Notes: generated from the letters alone by a model not told the origin. A stretch of 64,000 nucleotides of DNA from Amycolatopsis bullii (GCF_014654205.1 NZ_BNAW01000007.1:1-64000); one strand, 5' to 3'. Counted from the first letter of the stretch, positions 1 through 7,990 are shown. Translations and numbers: made by a program.

Positions 1-2
1 GG

Positions 3-485
3 CTGGGCGAGCTCGCGCGGCGCGCGGGCGATCTGGCCGCGGCCCGGCGCTGGTACACCTCGGCGCTCGCCCTGGCCGCCGACCCGGTGACCGGCGGCGA
101 GACCCGCATCCGCGTCCACACCGGCTTCGGCTGGACGGCGGCCGCCGCGGGCCGGCTCGACGAGGCCACCGAGCTCCACCAGGAAGCGCTGGCCACGGCG
201 CTGGAGCACGCGAACCTGCCCGGTGCGGCCCAGGCGATCGAAGGACTGGCCGGGGTGCTGGCCGGACGGGACGAGGACGAGCGGGCCGCGTTCCTGCTCG
301 GCGTGGCGGTCGGGCTGCGCGGCGCGCCGGTCACCGGGGACGCCGACGTCGACGGCGTGGCGGACCGCGTCCGCGCGCGCCTCGGCGCCGCGGCTTACGC
401 CGAGGCGTTCGACCGCGGCCGGGAAACGCCCCCGGAGCAGGCCGTCGAGGAGGCCGGTCAGCGGCGGTTCGCGCTCGGTTCGTGA
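3..485 (+). CDS. C-terminal end of a TPR-containing transcriptional regulator (5' truncated by window)
   Basis: The reading frame is open from base 3, so only the last 160 codons of a longer protein are present. The residues form alanine-rich helical hairpins of the tetratricopeptide type (for example ARRWYTSALALAA and LDEATELHQEALATAL). They end in the short LLGVAVGLRGAP segment, which is common at the C-terminus of actinobacterial AfsR/SARP- or LuxR-type regulators carrying an ATPase and TPRs. That family assignment is inferred from the tail only; the DNA-binding and nucleotide-binding parts lie outside the window. An internal ATG at 87 exists, but the repeat pattern continues upstream of it, so it is probably not the start. 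Confidence 0.6.
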   Translation: MGELARRAGDLAAARRWYTSALALAADPVTGGETRIRVHTGFGWTAAAAGRLDEATELHQEALATALEHANLPGAAQAIEGLAGVLAGRDEDERAAFLLGVAVGLRGAPVTGDADVDGVADRVRARLGAAAYAEAFDRGRETPPEQAVEEAGQRRFALGS

Positions 486-516
486 GCGGTCAGCGGCCGC
501 GCCGATCCTTCGGGGC

Positions 517-1740
517 ATGACGAAGCACATCCTGATCTCCGGCGCGAGTGTCGCCGGCCCCGCCCTCGCCTGGTGGCTGCACCACCACGGCTTCCGGGCC
601 ACCGTCGTCGAGCGCGCCCCGAGCCTGCGCGAAGGCGGCTACAAGGTCGACATCCGCGGCGTCGCGGTCGACGTCGTCCGCCGGATGGGCCTGCTGGAGC
701 AGGTGCACGCGGCGAGCACAGACATGCGCGGCGCGGCCTTCGTGAACAAGCGCGGCAAGGAGCTCGCCACCCTCGACGCGGACACGTTCGGCTTCCGCCA
801 CGGCGACGACACCGAGATTCTGCGCGGCGACCTGGCCCGGATCCTCTACGACGCCACCCGATCGAACACCGAGTACCTCTTCGGCGACTGGATCACCGGG
901 CTCGACGAGCGACCGGACGGCGTCGAGGTGACGTTCGCCCACGGCGCGCCCCGCCGGTTCGACCTGGTGGTGGGCGCCGACGGCCTCCACTCCGGCGTCC
1001 GTGCGCTGGCGTTCGGCCCGGAGGAGGACCACCTGCGCCGGTTCGACGCCTACATCTCGATCTCGACGGTGCCCAACAGCTTCGAGCTGGACCGCTGGGA
1101 GCTGCTGCACTCGGCGGCCCCGGGCAAGATGGTCAACGTCTACAGCACCGCGCGGGCGGCCGACGCGAAGGCGGCGTTCTGGTTCACCGCGCCCCCGCTG
1201 ACCTACGACCGGCGCGACGTCGACAGCCAGAAGGAAATAGTGGCCGACCGGTTCGCCGGCCTGGGCTGGCAGATCCCGGCGCTGCTGGAGGCCATGCGCT
1301 CGGCGGACGACTTCTACTTCGACCCGGTGTGCCAGATCGTCATGGACCGCTGGTCGGCCGGCCGCGTGACCCTGCTGGGCGACGCGGGCTACTGCCCGTC
1401 CCCGGCGTCGGGCCAGGGAACGAGCCTGGCACTGGCGGGCGCGTACGTCTTGGCGGGCGAACTGGCTTCGGACTTTTCGCAGGCGCTGCCCCGGTACGAA
1501 GCCGCGATGCGGCCGTTCGTGGAGAAGAACCAGGCGCTGGCGAAGACGGCGTTGCGCGGGATCATCCCGCAGTCCCGGGCGTTCGCGTGGTTCAACACCC
1601 GGATGATCAAGCTGATGCCGCACCTGCCGGGCCGCAACCGCGTCCTCGAGCAGATGGCCCGCCCCATCCGGGAAGCGGCGAACGCCTTGGAGCTGAAGGA
1701 TTACGCTGCTACTTCAGCGGATCGTGGCCCCAGTTCATGA
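517..1740 (+). CDS. FAD-dependent monooxygenase (PHBH / tetracycline-destructase-like fold)
   Basis: A 407-residue class A flavoprotein monooxygenase. The N-terminus carries the dinucleotide-binding fingerprint with a relaxed glycine pattern (G9-A-S-V-A-G14), followed by E32 at the end of the second strand, which normally holds the FAD ribose. VVGADGLHSGVR (151-162) is the DG motif and GDAGYCPSPASGQG (288-301) is the GD motif that closes over FAD phosphate. Such enzymes hydroxylate aromatic or polyketide substrates with NAD(P)H and O2; nothing nearby defines the substrate. The ATG at 517 is chosen because the fingerprint begins at residue 5. The longer frame upstream is an overlap with the preceding gene. 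Its 3' end overlaps the convergent gene at 1709 by 32 bp. Confidence 0.85.
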   Translation: MTKHILISGASVAGPALAWWLHHHGFRATVVERAPSLREGGYKVDIRGVAVDVVRRMGLLEQVHAASTDMRGAAFVNKRGKELATLDADTFGFRHGDDTEILRGDLARILYDATRSNTEYLFGDWITGLDERPDGVEVTFAHGAPRRFDLVVGADGLHSGVRALAFGPEEDHLRRFDAYISISTVPNSFELDRWELLHSAAPGKMVNVYSTARAADAKAAFWFTAPPLTYDRRDVDSQKEIVADRFAGLGWQIPALLEAMRSADDFYFDPVCQIVMDRWSAGRVTLLGDAGYCPSPASGQGTSLALAGAYVLAGELASDFSQALPRYEAAMRPFVEKNQALAKTALRGIIPQSRAFAWFNTRMIKLMPHLPGRNRVLEQMARPIREAANALELKDYAATSADRGPSS

Positions 1741-2794
1741 GCGAGTGCCGCCAGGTCGTGTCCTCGACGTCCCCGGACGGGCGCTGGGCCAGGTGCCGGT
1801 GGACGTACCCGACCACCTTCCGCATGTGCGCCAGGTCGTCCTCGCTCAGGTCGTCCTTCTTCTTCCGCAGGATTTCGACGATGCGCCTGCCGGACTTGTG
1901 CCCGATCGACTCGCTGTCCTCGTGCTGCCCGGCGGCTTTCGACTCGTCGGTCCCCAGCCAGTCGTCGAGCTGCCGGGCGGTCATGTTGACGCTGGTGCCG
2001 AACTCGCGGCGCGTTTCCTCGTCGTCCATCCGGGACGGGTACCCGCGCCGGGCGCGCAGCACGCAGGTCAGCATGGGAAGGGTGAATTCACCGTCCGCGG
2101 TTTCCGGTTCCTGCGCCAGGAAAGCCCGGATGCGGCCGAGCGTGTCCGCTCGTTCCCGAGGCGGCATGACCAGCATCCCGGCCCGCGTGCCGAGGGTCGC
2201 CACCAGGGAAGCGGCGGTGCGGCGCTGCCGGTGCGGGAACCCGGCCCGCTCCGGCGAACCGAACCAGGTGGTCCCGCGCAGGATCTCACTCGTCACGGCA
2301 CGCCAGCCGCCGGGCGTGTCCCGCGGCCCGATCACCGCGGGCCCGGCGACCCGCGCCAGCCCGGCCACCCACCCGACTCGGTCGTCCACGACATTCCACA
2401 GCCCGGCCAGGACGCCGCCGGGAGCGAGGACCCGGGCGATCTCGGGGCCCGCGACGGCCGGGTCGAACCAGTGCAGGGCGTTGCCGGCCAGGACCGCGTC
2501 GACGGACGCGTCCGGCAGCGGGACCGCCTCGGCGCTGCCCGGCCGGGCACGGACGTGCGGCTGCGACCGGCGCAACTCGGCCAGCATCGCCGGGTCGGGC
2601 TCGACCGCGGTCACGCCGAACCCGTGCTCCACCAGCGTCGCGGTGAGCTTGCCGGTTCCGGCGCCGAGGTCGAGCACCCGTGGGCCGGGCGCGGGGCCGA
2701 GTGCCCAGCGCACCGCGGCGGCCGCGTAGTCCGGGCGGTGCGCGGCGTAGGCGGCCGCCTCCGCACCGAACGACAGGCGCTCGTCCGGGTCCAC
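1709..2794 (-). CDS. Class I SAM methyltransferase fused in frame to a DUF3140 domain
   Basis: One uninterrupted 361-codon frame encodes two proteins that are normally separate. Residues 1 to about 250 are a Methyltransf_11-type SAM enzyme: motif I is VLDLGAGTG (40-48), followed by the acidic strand end AVEPD and ALHWFDP. From M256 onward (DNA 2029) the chain matches the small DUF3140 family, with features such as EFGTSVNMTARQLDDWL, VGYVHRHLAQRP and the C-terminal SLMNWGHDPLK. No stop separates the parts, and I see no good ribosome-binding site before the internal ATG at 2029. Start is GTG 2794 with a weak leader. It is either a genuine fusion or a methyltransferase that lost its stop codon. 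The two family assignments are firm; the fusion status is an inference. Confidence 0.75.
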   Translation of the reverse strand: MDPDERLSFGAEAAAYAAHRPDYAAAAVRWALGPAPGPRVLDLGAGTGKLTATLVEHGFGVTAVEPDPAMLAELRRSQPHVRARPGSAEAVPLPDASVDAVLAGNALHWFDPAVAGPEIARVLAPGGVLAGLWNVVDDRVGWVAGLARVAGPAVIGPRDTPGGWRAVTSEILRGTTWFGSPERAGFPHRQRRTAASLVATLGTRAGMLVMPPRERADTLGRIRAFLAQEPETADGEFTLPMLTCVLRARRGYPSRMDDEETRREFGTSVNMTARQLDDWLGTDESKAAGQHEDSESIGHKSGRRIVEILRKKKDDLSEDDLAHMRKVVGYVHRHLAQRPSGDVEDTTWRHSLMNWGHDPLK

Positions 2795-2841
2795 GCGGTC
2801 ACCGTAGTGGTGAGCGGGCGGATCCGGGGTACCCGCACGCC

Positions 2842-3051
2842 ATGACCCAGGAATTCAAGAAGGGTGACCGCGTCCGGTGGGACGCGGGCAACCAGAGCTC
2901 GGTCGGCACGGTCGAGGAGAAGATCACCCAGGACACCCACGCCGGCAAGCGGGACGTCAAAGCGTCGCCCGACAACCCGCAGTACCTGGTCAAGAGCGAG
3001 AAGTCCGGGAAGACCGCCGTGCACCACCCGGACAAGCTGCACAAGGCCTAA
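2842..3051 (+). CDS. Small DUF2945 (TUDOR-like, hypervirulence-associated) protein
   Basis: A 69-residue basic protein. It has the typical family opening FKKGDRVRWDAGNQSSVGTVEEKI, a central charged loop, and the closing segment PQYLVKSEKSGKTAVHHPDKL. DUF2945 proteins are single TUDOR/SH3-like beta barrels of about 65-75 residues with no proven function; the length is normal. The ATG at 2842 starts directly at the conserved N-terminus. It is divergent from the methyltransferase fusion (47 bp between starts). Its stop codon (3049-3051) interleaves with the stop codon of the convergent HIT gene, so the two genes share bases at their 3' ends and must share a transcription end zone. Confidence 0.8.
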   Translation: MTQEFKKGDRVRWDAGNQSSVGTVEEKITQDTHAGKRDVKASPDNPQYLVKSEKSGKTAVHHPDKLHKA

Positions 3052-3497
3052 CGCGCCGCCCGGACCTTCTCCGCGACCTCCGTCAGCTCCTCGCGCGACC
3101 GCACCCGCCAGTCCGCCTGCATCACGAACCCGTCGCCGGCGAACCGGGGGATCACGTGCAGGTGGACGTGGGGGATCTCCTGGCCCGCGGCCTTCCCGTC
3201 GGCCAGGAACAGGTTGATCGCCTCGCAGCGCAGGTCCGTGCGCCGCAACGCCGCCGCCAGCTCCTGGGCGATGGTGAACATCCGCGCGCCCGCGGCCGCC
3301 GGGAGCGAGGCCAGGTCCGCGTGGTGGGTCCGCGGCAGCACCAGCAGGTGGCCGGTGGTCACCGGGCGCAGGTCGGCGACCGCCACGAAGTCGTCGTCCT
3401 CGTGCACGAAAGCCGCGGGCGCCTGGCCGCTGCCGATCGCGCAGAAAACGCATTCTCCGGTCGAGGTGGTCACCGGCAGACGGCGCAGCTCAGCCAT
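3048..3497 (-). CDS. HIT-family nucleotide-binding hydrolase
   Basis: A 149-residue histidine-triad protein. The catalytic triad is visible as H110-V-H112-L-H114-V, preceded by the N-terminal CVFCAI zinc-type pair typical of HIT/Fhit-like proteins and by GHLLVLPRTHHADL. HIT proteins cleave nucleoside phosphoramidates or dinucleotides through the middle histidine; the physiological substrate cannot be read from sequence. ATG 3497 is used because the family N-terminus starts there; an upstream in-frame start would add 20 low-complexity residues. It is convergent with the DUF2945 gene and lies 10 bp downstream of the PucR-type regulator, so it may be read from the same transcript. Confidence 0.88.
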   Translation of the reverse strand: MAELRRLPVTTSTGECVFCAIGSGQAPAAFVHEDDDFVAVADLRPVTTGHLLVLPRTHHADLASLPAAAGARMFTIAQELAAALRRTDLRCEAINLFLADGKAAGQEIPHVHLHVIPRFAGDGFVMQADWRVRSREELTEVAEKVRAAR

Positions 3498-3507
3498 GCG
3501 GGTGACC

Positions 3508-4626
3508 TTATCGGCCCCCGAGCCACCGGTGCAGGGCCCACCACGTCCGCACCGCATCGAGCACGCGGCCGCTGCTGTTCTCCGTCAGGGCCACCGGCGT
3601 GAGCTCGGCCAGCCGGTCGAGGCGGTACCGGACGGTGTTGGGGTGCAGGTGCAGTGCCTCGGCCGTGGGGCGGAGCCGCTGGCCGTGGTCGAGGTAGGCC
3701 AGCGCCGTCGCGGCCAGCTCGCGGTGGAACGCGTTGCCCGGGTCGAGCGCGCCGAGCAGGCCGGCCGTGAGCAGGCGCGCCAGCAGCGGCTGGGCCGTCA
3801 GCGCGATTTCGCCCGCCAGCTCGGTGAGGTCGTGGCAGCCGGGCCCGGCGATCCGGACCGCCGCCGTGCCGAGGCGGTGCACCTCGCGTAGCTCGGCCAG
3901 GGCTGCCGGGGGCGCGACGACCAGCCGGACGCCGTCGGCGAGCGCGACCCCGGCCGGCGGGCGGGCCGCGAGGCCGGTGAGCCGGCCCTCGACCAGCCCG
4001 TACACCCCGCCGAACTCCAGCAGCGCCTGTTCGAGCGTGCGCGCCCGCGCCGGGTCGCTGACGTCGGACACCACGCACGAGTACCGGCCTTCGGGGCGCA
4101 GCCCGGCCTGCCGGAGCTCCTCCGGCGTGGGCGAGTCGCCGCCGAGCAGCAGGGTGCGCAGGAGCTGCGTCCGCGCGTCGCGCACCGTCCGCGACAGCTG
4201 CAGCTCGGCCGCGTGGTAGCCCTTGACGATGTGCCGCTCGAGCGCGCCGGTATACCGCTCGGCTTCGAGGATGGTCTCGAGGATGACGTCGTCGGCCAGG
4301 CCCGCGGCCCGCGCGCGTTCGACGGCGAAGCGGGCCGCGAGGGTGCGGCCGGCCTGGACCCCGCGCAGCAGGTCGGCGAGCGGGACACCCTGTGCGGCCC
4401 GGTCGGCGCCCAGCGCCTCGGCGGTGGTGTAGTCCGCGGTGTCGGGGTTCGTCGTGGCGCGCAGCGCGGCGGAGAGCAGGAACCGGACGTGCCGCCGGTT
4501 CTCGGCTTCGGGCAGCCGCGCGACCTCGGGCGATTGGCTGCGCGCCGCCTTCACCAGCTCGTCGACGACGGCGTCGTCCGCGGCCATCGCGTCCAGCACC
4601 TGCCGCAGCAGCGGTGAGGCCGGCAC
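3508..4626 (-). CDS. PucR-type helix-turn-helix transcriptional regulator
   Basis: About 372 residues. The N-terminal two thirds is an alpha-helical sensory region resembling the RsbRD/PucR N-domain, followed by the GGDEF-like CdaR domain. The C-terminus carries the HTH_30 signature (LHLHPNTVRYRLDRLAEL), which defines the PucR/CdaR family; these regulate purine, sugar-acid or amino-acid use. Two GTG starts are possible. GTG 4626 is preferred because GGGAGGG lies 4 nt upstream (4631-4637). GTG 4653 would place the start inside a perfect inverted repeat that looks like an operator. The gene is divergent from the secreted propeller protein at 4804, a candidate target. Confidence 0.8.
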   Translation of the reverse strand: MPASPLLRQVLDAMAADDAVVDELVKAARSQSPEVARLPEAENRRHVRFLLSAALRATTNPDTADYTTAEALGADRAAQGVPLADLLRGVQAGRTLAARFAVERARAAGLADDVILETILEAERYTGALERHIVKGYHAAELQLSRTVRDARTQLLRTLLLGGDSPTPEELRQAGLRPEGRYSCVVSDVSDPARARTLEQALLEFGGVYGLVEGRLTGLAARPPAGVALADGVRLVVAPPAALAELREVHRLGTAAVRIAGPGCHDLTELAGEIALTAQPLLARLLTAGLLGALDPGNAFHRELAATALAYLDHGQRLRPTAEALHLHPNTVRYRLDRLAELTPVALTENSSGRVLDAVRTWWALHRWLGGR

Positions 4627-4637
4627 GGCACCCTCCC

Positions 4638-4656
4638 GTTGTGGCAGCGCCACAAC
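4638..4656. promoter_or_regulatory. Perfect inverted repeat, probable operator of the PucR-type regulator
   Basis: GTTGTGGC-AGC-GCCACAAC is a perfect 8-3-8 inverted repeat directly upstream of the preferred start and ribosome-binding site of the PucR-type gene. Position and symmetry suggest an autoregulatory operator in the 4627-4803 divergent region. There is no U-tract, so it is not a terminator. Confidence 0.45.
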
Positions 4657-4803
4657 ACCGCGTCCGCGATGTTGGGCGAGCGGCCCTACCGGAGCGGCTC
4701 CGGTGGCCGGTTATCGTGACAATACCGGACAGTAACCCCGTTCCTCCGCGAAATCCATCGACCGAAGGTCACCACACCTCTTCACTGCCGAAAGGTGTTC
4801 CCC

Positions 4804-6063
4804 GTGCGCAGTTCCCGTCGGAAACGGTCGTACCTCTCCCGCCTGGCTTTGCTCACCGCGTCCGTCGCCCTCCTGGCGACCGGCGCCGCGGTGCCGGCGA
4901 CCGGCGCCGCGGCGGCCCTGCGGGAGGTGATGTTCGTCGGCAACAACTGGGAAGGCACGGCCGACGTCATCCAGTCCCGCGGTTCGTTCGCCAAGATCGG
5001 CCGGGTGAACATCATCCCCGACAAGGACCAGCGGCTCGCGGAGATCTACCTCAACCCGATCAAGCTGGCCTTCTTCCTCGGCATCCGCAACGGGCCGGGC
5101 GAGGGGCACGACCAGTTCGTCGACGACATGTACACCACGCCGGACGGCGGTTCGGTGGTGGCGTCGCGGCCGAGCTTCGCCGACGTCGTCTCGATCAACC
5201 TGACGACCGGCCGGATCAACTGGCGCTTCCCGGTGTCGGGTTTCCGCTCCGACCACATGGCGGTCTCGCCGGACGGCCGCCGCGTCGCCGTCTCCGCTTC
5301 GACGTCGAACACCGTGCACGTGCTGGACATCGTCACCGGCCAGCAGGTGGGCTCCTTCGCCACCGGCGACAAGCCGCACGAGAACGTGTTCACCGACGGC
5401 GGCCGGTACCTGTGGAACATGTCGATCGGCGAGGTCAACACCGACCTCGACGACCCGGGCTGGGACTTCACCAAGGGGGACCGGCGGATCACCGTGGTCG
5501 ACGCGGCGACCTTCCGCCAGGTCAAGGTGATCGACATGCGCCAGCGCCTCGACGCCTTCGGCCGCAGCGACCTCTCGGACGCCGTGCGCCCGGTCGCCTT
5601 CACCCCGGACGAGTCCAAGCTGTACTTCCAGGTGTCGTTCTTCAACGGTTTCGCCGAGTACGACGTCGCCACCGACAAGATCACGCGGATCAAGGAACTG
5701 CCGAAGAACCCGGCCACCAGCGACGACCGCAAGACCTTCGTCAACGACTCGCGCCACCACGGCATGTCGATGAACCCGGCGGGCACCAAGCTCTGCATCG
5801 CCGGGACCATGGACGACTACGCCACGGTCGTCGACCGCGCGTCCCTGCAACAGGGGACGCTGGTGCCCGCGGTGAAGCCGTACTGGGCGACGGTGAGCGG
5901 CGACGGCAAGGCCTGCGTGATTTCCGAGGCCGGCGCGGACCAGGTCACCGCCATCGACTTCGCGACCGGGCAGAAGCTCGTCTCGGTGCCGGTCGGCGAC
6001 CACCCCCAGCGGGTCCGCATCGGCCACGTGCCGGACGGCTGGACCGGCCCGTCCGGTTCCTGA
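4804..6063 (+). CDS. Secreted YVTN/WD40-like beta-propeller protein
   Basis: A 419-residue exported protein. The N-terminus is RSSRRKRSYLSRLALL followed by a hydrophobic core and an alanine-rich cleavage region near residue 35, a Tat/Sec-like signal peptide. The mature part is a repeating beta-propeller with blades such as MAVSPDGRRVAVSASTSNTV and VAFTPDESKLYFQVSF, like YncE/surface-layer YVTN proteins. These usually bind ligands or partners on the cell surface; no catalytic motif is seen. GTG 4804 is chosen because GAAAGG lies 9 nt upstream; GTG 4795 would sit on top of that ribosome-binding site. Divergent from the PucR regulator. Confidence 0.75.
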   Translation: MRSSRRKRSYLSRLALLTASVALLATGAAVPATGAAAALREVMFVGNNWEGTADVIQSRGSFAKIGRVNIIPDKDQRLAEIYLNPIKLAFFLGIRNGPGEGHDQFVDDMYTTPDGGSVVASRPSFADVVSINLTTGRINWRFPVSGFRSDHMAVSPDGRRVAVSASTSNTVHVLDIVTGQQVGSFATGDKPHENVFTDGGRYLWNMSIGEVNTDLDDPGWDFTKGDRRITVVDAATFRQVKVIDMRQRLDAFGRSDLSDAVRPVAFTPDESKLYFQVSFFNGFAEYDVATDKITRIKELPKNPATSDDRKTFVNDSRHHGMSMNPAGTKLCIAGTMDDYATVVDRASLQQGTLVPAVKPYWATVSGDGKACVISEAGADQVTAIDFATGQKLVSVPVGDHPQRVRIGHVPDGWTGPSGS

Positions 6064-6066
6064 GGA

Positions 6067-6501
6067 TCAGGAGACGGCGAAGGCCGCGGTCAGCCAGCCG
6101 CGGACTTCGTCGTCCACATCGGACACGGCGCGCAGGCTGAGCTTGTGCCCGACGCGCGGCCCGCTCGCCCAGCTCGCCGGGGCGATGCGGGCCGTTTCGA
6201 TCGGCCGGGGCAGCCACAGGTACACCAGCACGTCCCGCGACCGCGGGCGCAGCTCGGCCAGCTTCCGGTCCCGCTTGAGGAACACCCCGACCTTGACGGC
6301 GTCCTCGTGGACGTCGCCGAGGGTGCGCAGGTGGTCGAGCACCGCGTCGTACACCGAACGCTGCCACGGCGGCTTGCCCGCGAACGTGTCGTCCACCGTG
6401 CAGCCGGGGACGCAGGTGTGCCCCTGACCGGCCCGCGCGAACTCCCGGTCGCAGCGGGGGCACGTCCACCGGGTCGGCATGCCGTCCAGGATGGCACTCA
6501 C
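6067..6501 (-). CDS. DUF5655-domain protein with N-terminal zinc ribbon
   Basis: A 144-residue protein. The N-terminus is a small zinc-binding element (CPRCDREFARAGQGHTC, C-x2-C-x10-H-x-C). The remainder matches the DUF5655 fold (WQRSVYDAVLDHLRTLGDVHEDAVKVGVFLK and LYLWLPRPI-type strands), a uncharacterised domain often acting as a stand-alone small protein. GTG 6501 is used as start because it overlaps the stop of the upstream MarR gene in a GTGA tetranucleotide, the usual mark of translational coupling; ATG 6480 is an alternative. It is therefore probably co-transcribed with, and controlled by, the MarR regulator. Confidence 0.7.
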   Translation of the reverse strand: MSAILDGMPTRWTCPRCDREFARAGQGHTCVPGCTVDDTFAGKPPWQRSVYDAVLDHLRTLGDVHEDAVKVGVFLKRDRKLAELRPRSRDVLVYLWLPRPIETARIAPASWASGPRVGHKLSLRAVSDVDDEVRGWLTAAFAVS

Positions 6502-6974
6502 AGCGCGGCCGGGCCGAGTGCGGGGATGGTGGCGGCCGCGTGCACCAGCTGCCGGGCCGCCTTGGCCGCGGCCTTCCGCTGCGATGGCGGCAGCTTGTCC
6601 AGCAGCGCGCCGAGGGCGGCCTGCCGCCGCTCGAGCATCCGCGCCACGATTTCGTGACCCGTCTCGGTCACCTCCAGCGTGACGACGCTGCGGTTGCCCG
6701 GGCTGCGGCCACGGGCCACGTACCCGAGGGCCTCCAGCCGGTCGGCCAGACGCGTCACCGAGGACGCGTTGACGCCCATCGCCGCCGCCAGCTGTGAGCT
6801 CGGGACCCGGCCGAGGCGGTCGAGGACGAGCAGGAGCCGCGTCTGCGGGAAGGACACTTCGGGCGGGGCCGCGTGCGCGCATTCCCACGCGATCCCGACC
6901 AGTACCACGGTGAGGCCGTCGAGGGCGGCCACGTCCGGGTCGGCGCCCGGGGCCGCGTCTTCGAGGGGTTGCAT
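6498..6974 (-). CDS. MarR-family transcriptional regulator
   Basis: A winged-helix protein of 158 residues. RLLLVLDRLGRVPSSQLAAAMGVNASSVTRLADRLEALGYVARGRSPGNRS is the canonical MarR recognition helix plus wing. The C-terminal helix contains RQAALGALLDKLPPSQRKA for dimerisation. ATG 6974 is chosen over ATG 7019, because the longer form would run through a perfect palindrome (6984-6998) that fits an operator, and because a -35/-10 pair places a transcription start on or very near this ATG. It forms a two-gene operon with the DUF5655 gene. The ligand is unknown; the divergent DUF4142 gene at 7197 is a possible second target. Confidence 0.8.
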   Translation of the reverse strand: MQPLEDAAPGADPDVAALDGLTVVLVGIAWECAHAAPPEVSFPQTRLLLVLDRLGRVPSSQLAAAMGVNASSVTRLADRLEALGYVARGRSPGNRSVVTLEVTETGHEIVARMLERRQAALGALLDKLPPSQRKAAAKAARQLVHAAATIPALGPAAL

Positions 6975-7010
6975 GACGCAATACTTGCCAATCGCAAGAG
7001 CATCGGTCAA
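6975..7010 (-). promoter_or_regulatory. Leaderless promoter with embedded MarR operator
   Basis: On the minus strand TTGACC (7005-7010) and AAGTAT are separated by 18 bp, and ATG 6974 follows the -10 after only 6 nt, the geometry of a leaderless transcript. The perfect repeat CTTGC-CAATC-GCAAG (6984-6998) fills the spacer, an ideal position for autorepression. No Shine-Dalgarno sequence is present upstream of the ATG. Confidence 0.5.
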
Positions 7011-7196
7011 GATGGACATCCCCGGCGCTCGCCGGCGGTGCTCGGCCGGACCGGCCGCACTTCCCTTTCCGCTGTCTTCGACGCCTTTGTGCGCTGATTC
7101 CGTTGGCAGGCAAGAAAAATACTCCGGATTTCGCTGAACCTCCGCGTGACGGCGTCCGTGTACCCCGTACCAGAACTGTCGTCATAAGGAGGAACC

Positions 7197-7910
7197 ATGC
7201 CGGATCACCGTGGCATGACGGGCCGCGCCAAGGCCCGGACCGCGCTGGTCGTCGTGGCCACGCTCGCCGTCGTCGGCGTGGGCTCGGTCATGGTGCTGAA
7301 CGCCAACGCCCAGACCGCGCCCGGCTCGACGCAGGCGCAGGTCCCCGCCTACGGCCACGACATGGCCGGCATGCAGATGGGGTCGGACGGCGACGCCGCC
7401 GCCGGCGCCCCGGTCTCCGGTGCCGGGCCGGTCACCGAGCTCGACAAGACGTTCCTGGTCAAGGTTCGCCAGGCCGGTCTGTGGGAGATCCCCGCCGGCT
7501 CCCTGGCGCAGACCCACGCCAGCAGCGAGCAGGTGAAGCGTGCGGGGCTGCACCTGCTCGACGGCCATTCGCGCCTCGACCAGCTCGTCCGCGAGGACGC
7601 GAAGATGCTCGGGGTGACGCTTCCGGAGCAGGCCACCGCCGAACAGCAGGGCTGGGTCCGGCAGCTGACCGCCGCCCAGGGGCTCGAGTTCGACAAGCTG
7701 TTCGCGAACCTCCTCCGCTCCTCGCACGGCAAGATCTTCGCGACCATCGCCGAAGTCCGCGCCGGCACGCAGAACGACGTGATCCGGCGGCACGCGAAGC
7801 AGGCCAACCAGACCGTCATGGACCACATGGAGGTCCTCGAGGACACCGGCCTGGTCGACGCGAAAACGCTCGCCGACGTCGCCGCGGCGGTGAACCCGCC
7901 CGCGAAGTGA
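7197..7910 (+). CDS. Membrane-anchored or secreted DUF4142 protein with Met/His-rich segment
   Basis: A 237-residue protein with a hydrophobic segment (about residues 16-36) acting as signal peptide or anchor. It then has a Met/His-rich stretch (YGHDMAGMQM) and a ferritin-like four-helix DUF4142 domain (TELDKTFLVKVRQAGLWEI, QVKRAGLHLLDGHSRLDQLV). DUF4142 proteins are extracytoplasmic helical bundles of unknown reaction. The Met/His segment resembles copper-binding linkers of periplasmic metal proteins, but that is inference. AAGGAGG lies 4 nt before ATG 7197. A long hairpin (7922-7966) follows the stop codon. Confidence 0.78.
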   Translation: MPDHRGMTGRAKARTALVVVATLAVVGVGSVMVLNANAQTAPGSTQAQVPAYGHDMAGMQMGSDGDAAAGAPVSGAGPVTELDKTFLVKVRQAGLWEIPAGSLAQTHASSEQVKRAGLHLLDGHSRLDQLVREDAKMLGVTLPEQATAEQQGWVRQLTAAQGLEFDKLFANLLRSSHGKIFATIAEVRAGTQNDVIRRHAKQANQTVMDHMEVLEDTGLVDAKTLADVAAAVNPPAK

Positions 7911-7921
7911 CCCGCACGCAA

Positions 7922-7966
7922 TGAATGACTCATTCCTGGCTTGCGACGCCAGGAATGAGTCATTCA
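7922..7966. terminator. Long perfect inverted repeat between convergent genes (bidirectional terminator)
   Basis: TGAATGACTCATTCCTGGC and its exact reverse complement (19 bp each) flank a 7-nt loop. It lies 11 bp after the DUF4142 stop and 24 bp before the end of the convergent activator gene. The outer arm is itself nearly palindromic (GAATGA-C-TCATTC), so each arm can also fold alone. The element has the composition of an intergenic repeat, not of a gene. Confidence 0.7.
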
Positions 7967-7990
7967 CTGCACCGCGCGGCCCGGTGGCGG

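Noticed and set aside
573..2729. A 718-codon plus-strand frame over the monooxygenase and methyltransferase genes
   Set aside because: Out-of-frame reading of two genes with clear domain content; its own translation is low-complexity Arg/Pro/Gly.
3044..3054. Interlocked stop codons of the DUF2945 and HIT genes
   Set aside because: CTAA overlap of convergent genes is common in compact genomes and needs no special explanation.
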